Source: Rhodospirillaceae bacterium
Lineage (GTDB): Bacteria; Pseudomonadota; Alphaproteobacteria; UBA8366; GCA-2717185
DNA length: 27,435 bases
Reading direction: 5' to 3'
NCBI GenBank assembly: GCA_002717185.1
Contig: PBDC01000040.1
Coordinates: forward strand, 9,198-36,632
The notes beneath the pieces were generated by a model. That model searched no databases and was not told the DNA's origin. It worked only from the letters and a program-made list of their open reading frames with translations. The stretch's first letter is position 1, and the number at the start of each line of letters is the position of its first letter. Shown here one piece after another: positions 24,548-27,435 of this stretch. Position numbers and translations under genes: made by a program.

Positions 24548-25558
24548 TTATTTAGCCTTAACCGTACTGTAACTTAGGCAATCTACTAAATTTTCAGCCA
24601 GATCAATCAAAGTGCCGAAATAGGCATCGGGGCCAGGGCGCTGCGCTATCCCAAGCGGATCCAATTCACCGATTCTAACTGCAACGGCCTCTTTAACGAC
24701 GGAGAGGATGGCTGATTTGAACTGCGGCTCCTTAAACAAGCACTTTGCCCGGTTGTGCCTCACTTCGTGACGAATATTAGCTAAGTGCCGGGCACCGGGG
24801 CGACGCTCCGGATCGAGCGTCATCGTTCCTACCGACGCTAGCCTGTAACGCGTTTCCAGATACTGATAGGCATCGTGAAAGACCAAATAAGGAATCTGTC
24901 GCACTGGCGCCAGTTTCTGCTCCAGATGCCGGTGTAGACGTTCCAAACGTTGTTCCAGCAGACCCGAATTAGCTCGATAAAGGATCGCATGATCCGGATC
25001 CATTTTAGACAGAGCCCGAGCGATGACCGGCACGGTCTTGCGCATCAACACAGGGTCCAGCCAGAAGTGCGGGTCACGCGATCCCTGGTCATAATGATCC
25101 GCGTTTCGATACCCTCCTTTTTTATGACCAACATCATCATGTCCCTTATAAACGTCTGACTTCCGCCAAAGACCGTGCTTGCGATAAGACAACAACGGAA
25201 CCACCTGACCCAACGCAATGATCTCCGCCTGGCGAGCCAGCGTGTTTATTGATTTTTTCAAAAATTGCTCAAGTTCCGGCCCTACCCAGAATACCAAGGC
25301 AGCGTTCTGAAGCTCCCGTGCCTGAGAAGGTCTTAGAGAGAAACCATGCGGTGTCTCGGAACCAGATATAAGCAATACTGGATCGCCTACCCCCTGCATG
25401 ACGCCAGCGACGATAGAATGCAATGGCTTGACACTTACAACTACCTTAGGCGGTGCCTGTCCAGCATGCGTCACATGACCGCCGGCAAATGAGAACAACA
25501 ACAAAAGCACGCTAATCCAGCATTGCCCGCGTTGCAGTGCGCCTGGGAACATGCACAT
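24548..25558 (-). CDS. znuA: zinc ABC transporter substrate-binding protein
   Basis: The 336-aa periplasmic cluster A-I solute-binding protein has a signal peptide (about residues 10-32). The ZnuA zinc ligands are His71 in TPHGFSLRPS, His164 in DPHFWLDP and His228 in VFHDAYQYLE, with GELDPLG at 297-303. The sequence QNAALVFWVGPELEQFLKK is canonical. Between residues 128 and 165 lies the flexible His/Asp-rich loop typical of ZnuA, here short with scattered histidines (KGHDDVGHKK, NADHYDQ). It captures Zn2+ for ZnuBC. It is divergent from znuCB over about 106 bp that contain a candidate Zur box. Confidence 0.95.
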   Translation of the reverse strand: MCMFPGALQRGQCWISVLLLLFSFAGGHVTHAGQAPPKVVVSVKPLHSIVAGVMQGVGDPVLLISGSETPHGFSLRPSQARELQNAALVFWVGPELEQFLKKSINTLARQAEIIALGQVVPLLSYRKHGLWRKSDVYKGHDDVGHKKGGYRNADHYDQGSRDPHFWLDPVLMRKTVPVIARALSKMDPDHAILYRANSGLLEQRLERLHRHLEQKLAPVRQIPYLVFHDAYQYLETRYRLASVGTMTLDPERRPGARHLANIRHEVRHNRAKCLFKEPQFKSAILSVVKEAVAVRIGELDPLGIAQRPGPDAYFGTLIDLAENLVDCLSYSTVKAK

Positions 25559-25578
25559 AGTTTCACAAGTTTAAATTG

Positions 25579-25594
25579 TTATGATGTAGCATAA
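25579..25594. promoter_or_regulatory. candidate Zur operator
   Basis: TTATG at 25579-25583 and CATAA at 25590-25594 form an inverted repeat with a 6-bp spacer in the short region between divergent znuA and znuC. The AT-rich, TTAT...ATAA character and the location fit a Fur-family (Zur) site that would shut off both transcripts when zinc is plentiful. No zur gene is in the window. Confidence 0.5.
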
Positions 25595-25664
25595 GTCTCT
25601 TGCCGGAGGACGCTGTCAACTGGTTGATCCAGGAATTGCGACGAAATTGGGGATTGGCAACAAA

Positions 25665-26432
25665 ATGAATTTGCAATCGTCGCTCATTGACGCCCGTGGT
25701 GTAGTGCTTGAATTTGGCCCTCGCCGGGTGTTGGACCATGTCGATTTGTCCATCATGCGGCAAGAAATTGTTACCTTGATTGGCCCGAACGGATCGGGCA
25801 AAACCAGCCTGGCACGTGTGCTACTCGGCCTTTTACCAATACAGGCGGGCCATATCAGCCGAACACATGGCCTCACCACGGGATATCTACCGCAGCGCCT
25901 GGAAGTCAATCCCAACCTGCCCCTTAAGGTAAGCAGGTTTCTCGCCCTCGCCGGCCGGACCAGGCGACAAGACGTTGAGGACGCGCTGGATGCCGTAGCG
26001 GGGCGGCACCTTGCCGAACTCGACGTGTCAAAACTGTCCGGCGGCGAATTGCAACGGACGTTACTGGCACGCGCGCTGTTGCGAAATCCTGACCTTTTGA
26101 TTCTGGACGAACCAACACAAGGCGTCGACGTGACGGGACAAATCGAGTTCTACGAACTTATAGGCCGGCTGCGCGACCGGCTCGACTGCGGTATATTGAT
26201 GATCTCGCACGATTTGCATTTTGTCATGGCGGCAACTGACCGGGTGATATGTCTCAACCATCATGTGTGCTGTTCCGGTCCGCCAGAAACGGTGCAGAAC
26301 CACCCGGATTATGTCGCCCTATTCGGACCCAAAACGGCTGGGCGACTTGCGGTCTATACCCACCATCATGACCACAACCATGATCTGGCGGGCGACGTCG
26401 TGCCCCCCCACCAGGACAATCAGCAGCACTGA
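25665..26432 (+). CDS. znuC: zinc ABC transporter ATP-binding protein
   Basis: The 255-aa ATPase has Walker A GPNGSGKT at 40-47, Q-loop Gln77 in GYLPQRLEV, signature LSGGE at 124-128, Walker B LLILDEPT at 144-151 and His182. GYLPQ and DEPTQGVDVTGQ are characteristic of ZnuC. The C-terminus carries a His-rich tail, THHHDHNHD at 232-240 and a final HQDNQQH, which may sense or hold zinc. The ATG at 25665 is chosen over an upstream in-frame TTG (25647); neither has a strong ribosome site. Its TGA overlaps the znuB start (TGATG). Confidence 0.94.
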   Translation: MNLQSSLIDARGVVLEFGPRRVLDHVDLSIMRQEIVTLIGPNGSGKTSLARVLLGLLPIQAGHISRTHGLTTGYLPQRLEVNPNLPLKVSRFLALAGRTRRQDVEDALDAVAGRHLAELDVSKLSGGELQRTLLARALLRNPDLLILDEPTQGVDVTGQIEFYELIGRLRDRLDCGILMISHDLHFVMAATDRVICLNHHVCCSGPPETVQNHPDYVALFGPKTAGRLAVYTHHHDHNHDLAGDVVPPHQDNQQH

Positions 26433-27220
26433 TGCTGGACGACTTCCTCTGGCGCGCCGCACTCGGCGGATTTGGTGTCGCACTTGCTGCCGGTCCACTT
26501 GGCTGCTTCGTCGTTTGGCAGAGGATGGCCTATTTCGGCGCGTCCGTCGCGCACACTGCCCTACTAGGGGTAGCGCTGGGACTTTTCCTGGCCATCGATT
26601 TGATAGTCGGGATCGCCGTCACCTGCGTCGCGTTCGCGCTGGCCATCATACTATTGCAACAAATGACAGACTTATCTTCGGATACTTTACTAGGCATTTT
26701 GGCCCACGCAGCGTTGGCCCTTGGCATTGTCACGCTCGCCTTTATGGATGGCGTGCGTCTCGACCTGCTTGGCTACTTGTTCGGCGATATACTGGCTGTG
26801 TCACGGGCTGATTTAATTTGGATCTATGTCGGCGGCCTGCTGTGCATTAGCACTCTAGTTGCGATCTGGAGGCCTCTACTCGCGATAACGGTACATGCAG
26901 AACTGGCACAGGCGGAGGCACTGCCGGTCCTAGCGGTTCAGCTTGTATTCACCTTGCTGCTAGCCATTGTAATCGCTGTGTCCTTAAAAATCGTGGGCGC
27001 TCTGCTGATTGTTTCCATGTTGATCATCCCCGCCGCCACAGCGCGCCCCTTCACACGCTCACCGGAAGCTATGGCGGTAATGGCAGCTGCGATCGGCATC
27101 GTATCAGTATCGGGTGGTCTTTATGCGTCCATCTCATGGGACACGCCATCTGGGCCGTCGATCGTCGTGGCATCATCAGTTTTGTTTCTCGTTAGTCTGG
27201 TCGCCCGACGATCAAAATAG
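26432..27220 (+). CDS. znuB: zinc ABC transporter permease
   Basis: The 262-aa integral membrane protein of the ABC-3 family has about seven or eight hydrophobic segments across its length. Family features are RMAYFGASVAHTALLGVALG at 31-50 and SLKIVGALLIVSMLIIPAAT near 184-203, the most conserved membrane segment of ZnuB/MntB. It forms the channel through which ZnuC drives zinc into the cytosol. Start and stop of the preceding gene share one base, indicating translational coupling. Confidence 0.95.
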   Translation: MLDDFLWRAALGGFGVALAAGPLGCFVVWQRMAYFGASVAHTALLGVALGLFLAIDLIVGIAVTCVAFALAIILLQQMTDLSSDTLLGILAHAALALGIVTLAFMDGVRLDLLGYLFGDILAVSRADLIWIYVGGLLCISTLVAIWRPLLAITVHAELAQAEALPVLAVQLVFTLLLAIVIAVSLKIVGALLIVSMLIIPAATARPFTRSPEAMAVMAAAIGIVSVSGGLYASISWDTPSGPSIVVASSVLFLVSLVARRSK

Positions 27221-27222
27221 GG

Positions 27223-27435
27223 CTAGCTATACCGCGACCCTCCGCCAGAAACCGCGACACGCCCACCAGACTTCACTTCCGCCACCGTGTCGGCCATATC
27301 CGAAAGGTAGTCATCGACGGCATCCGCATGGCCAGGCGACAGCATCAAATGCATTCCCTTTGGGTGCTGCAGATTGGCCGACATCCACCCTCTGTCGCGC
27401 ATCCCTTCAGCCACCGCGAAGATATCGAATTCATC
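27223..27435 (-). CDS. PLP-dependent decarboxylase/S1P-lyase-like, C-terminal part
   Basis: A minus-strand frame is open from the window edge for 70 codons to TAG at 27223-27225. The peptide DEFDIFAVAEGMRDRGWM, then QHPKGMHLMLSPGHADAVDDYL and TVAEVKSGG, matches the C-terminal subdomain of group II PLP-dependent decarboxylases and sphingosine-1-phosphate lyase-like enzymes. The PLP lysine and most of the protein lie outside the window. It converges on znuB with two bases between the stops. Confidence 0.75.
   Translation of the reverse strand, partial: DEFDIFAVAEGMRDRGWMSANLQHPKGMHLMLSPGHADAVDDYLSDMADTVAEVKSGGRVAVSGGGSRYS

Noticed and set aside
1..27435. Defence system, phage, integron, CRISPR or transposon
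   Set aside because: No nuclease, integrase, transposase, direct-repeat array or toxin-antitoxin pair could be supported on either strand.

Overview
The window reads as a piece of an alphaproteobacterial chromosome. It has moderate-to-high GC, short operons with good Shine-Dalgarno sites and some GTG starts. Gene families typical of that class are present: a 17-kDa-type glycine-zipper lipoprotein, a c2-like cytochrome, a CaiB/BaiF protein close to the alphaproteobacterial '2-methylfumaryl-CoA isomerase' type, two glutathione S-transferases and a ZnuABC locus. No rRNA, tRNA, CRISPR array, insertion sequence or phage gene was recognised. The taxon is inferred from protein families only.

Layout. 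(1) 226-2130, minus strand: a DUF3105 membrane protein interrupted by an in-frame TAG, a doubtful small ORF, and an SDR oxidoreductase. (2) 2195-7044, plus strand: an HD-domain phosphohydrolase, then a tight catabolic operon of FAD-linked 2-hydroxyacid dehydrogenase, HSD10-like SDR, SCP2-type thiolase and crotonase. (3) 7045-10854: a decaying stretch with an intact cytochrome c, an acyl-CoA ligase pseudogene of the PaaK family (several frameshifts and stops), an intact GST, and an unidentified minus-strand remnant. (4) 10855-15447, minus strand: a malate/L-lactate-type dehydrogenase, a second GST, a zinc-ribbon methyltransferase and an MsbA-like ABC exporter. (5) 15596-18036: an FMN 2-hydroxyacid dehydrogenase converging on thiE, then the glycine-zipper lipoprotein. 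(6) 18037-20039: an AT-rich intergenic island with two palindromes, a MarR-like winged-helix protein and the CaiB-family protein. (7) 20060-24128: a secreted protein of unknown function, a D-2-hydroxyacid dehydrogenase, an M20 metallopeptidase and a type II haloacid dehalogenase. (8) 24548-27220: divergent znuA and znuCB with a candidate Zur box between them, then the C-terminal end of a PLP-dependent decarboxylase leaving the window.

Two themes stand out. First, CoA-ester and 2-hydroxyacid chemistry recurs: four unrelated 2-hydroxyacid oxidoreductase families, a dehalogenase that would make 2-hydroxyacids, a thiolase, a crotonase, a CoA transferase and a dead CoA ligase. Second, there is clear gene decay: one gene with a single nonsense mutation, one heavily broken gene, one further remnant and several long non-coding gaps. 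This suggests relaxed selection or genome reduction in this lineage. I did not find a convincing new defence or mobile system. The most original leads are the fresh DUF3105 nonsense allele, the decayed ligase beside its intact pathway operon, and the regulator with its palindromic AT-rich control region.
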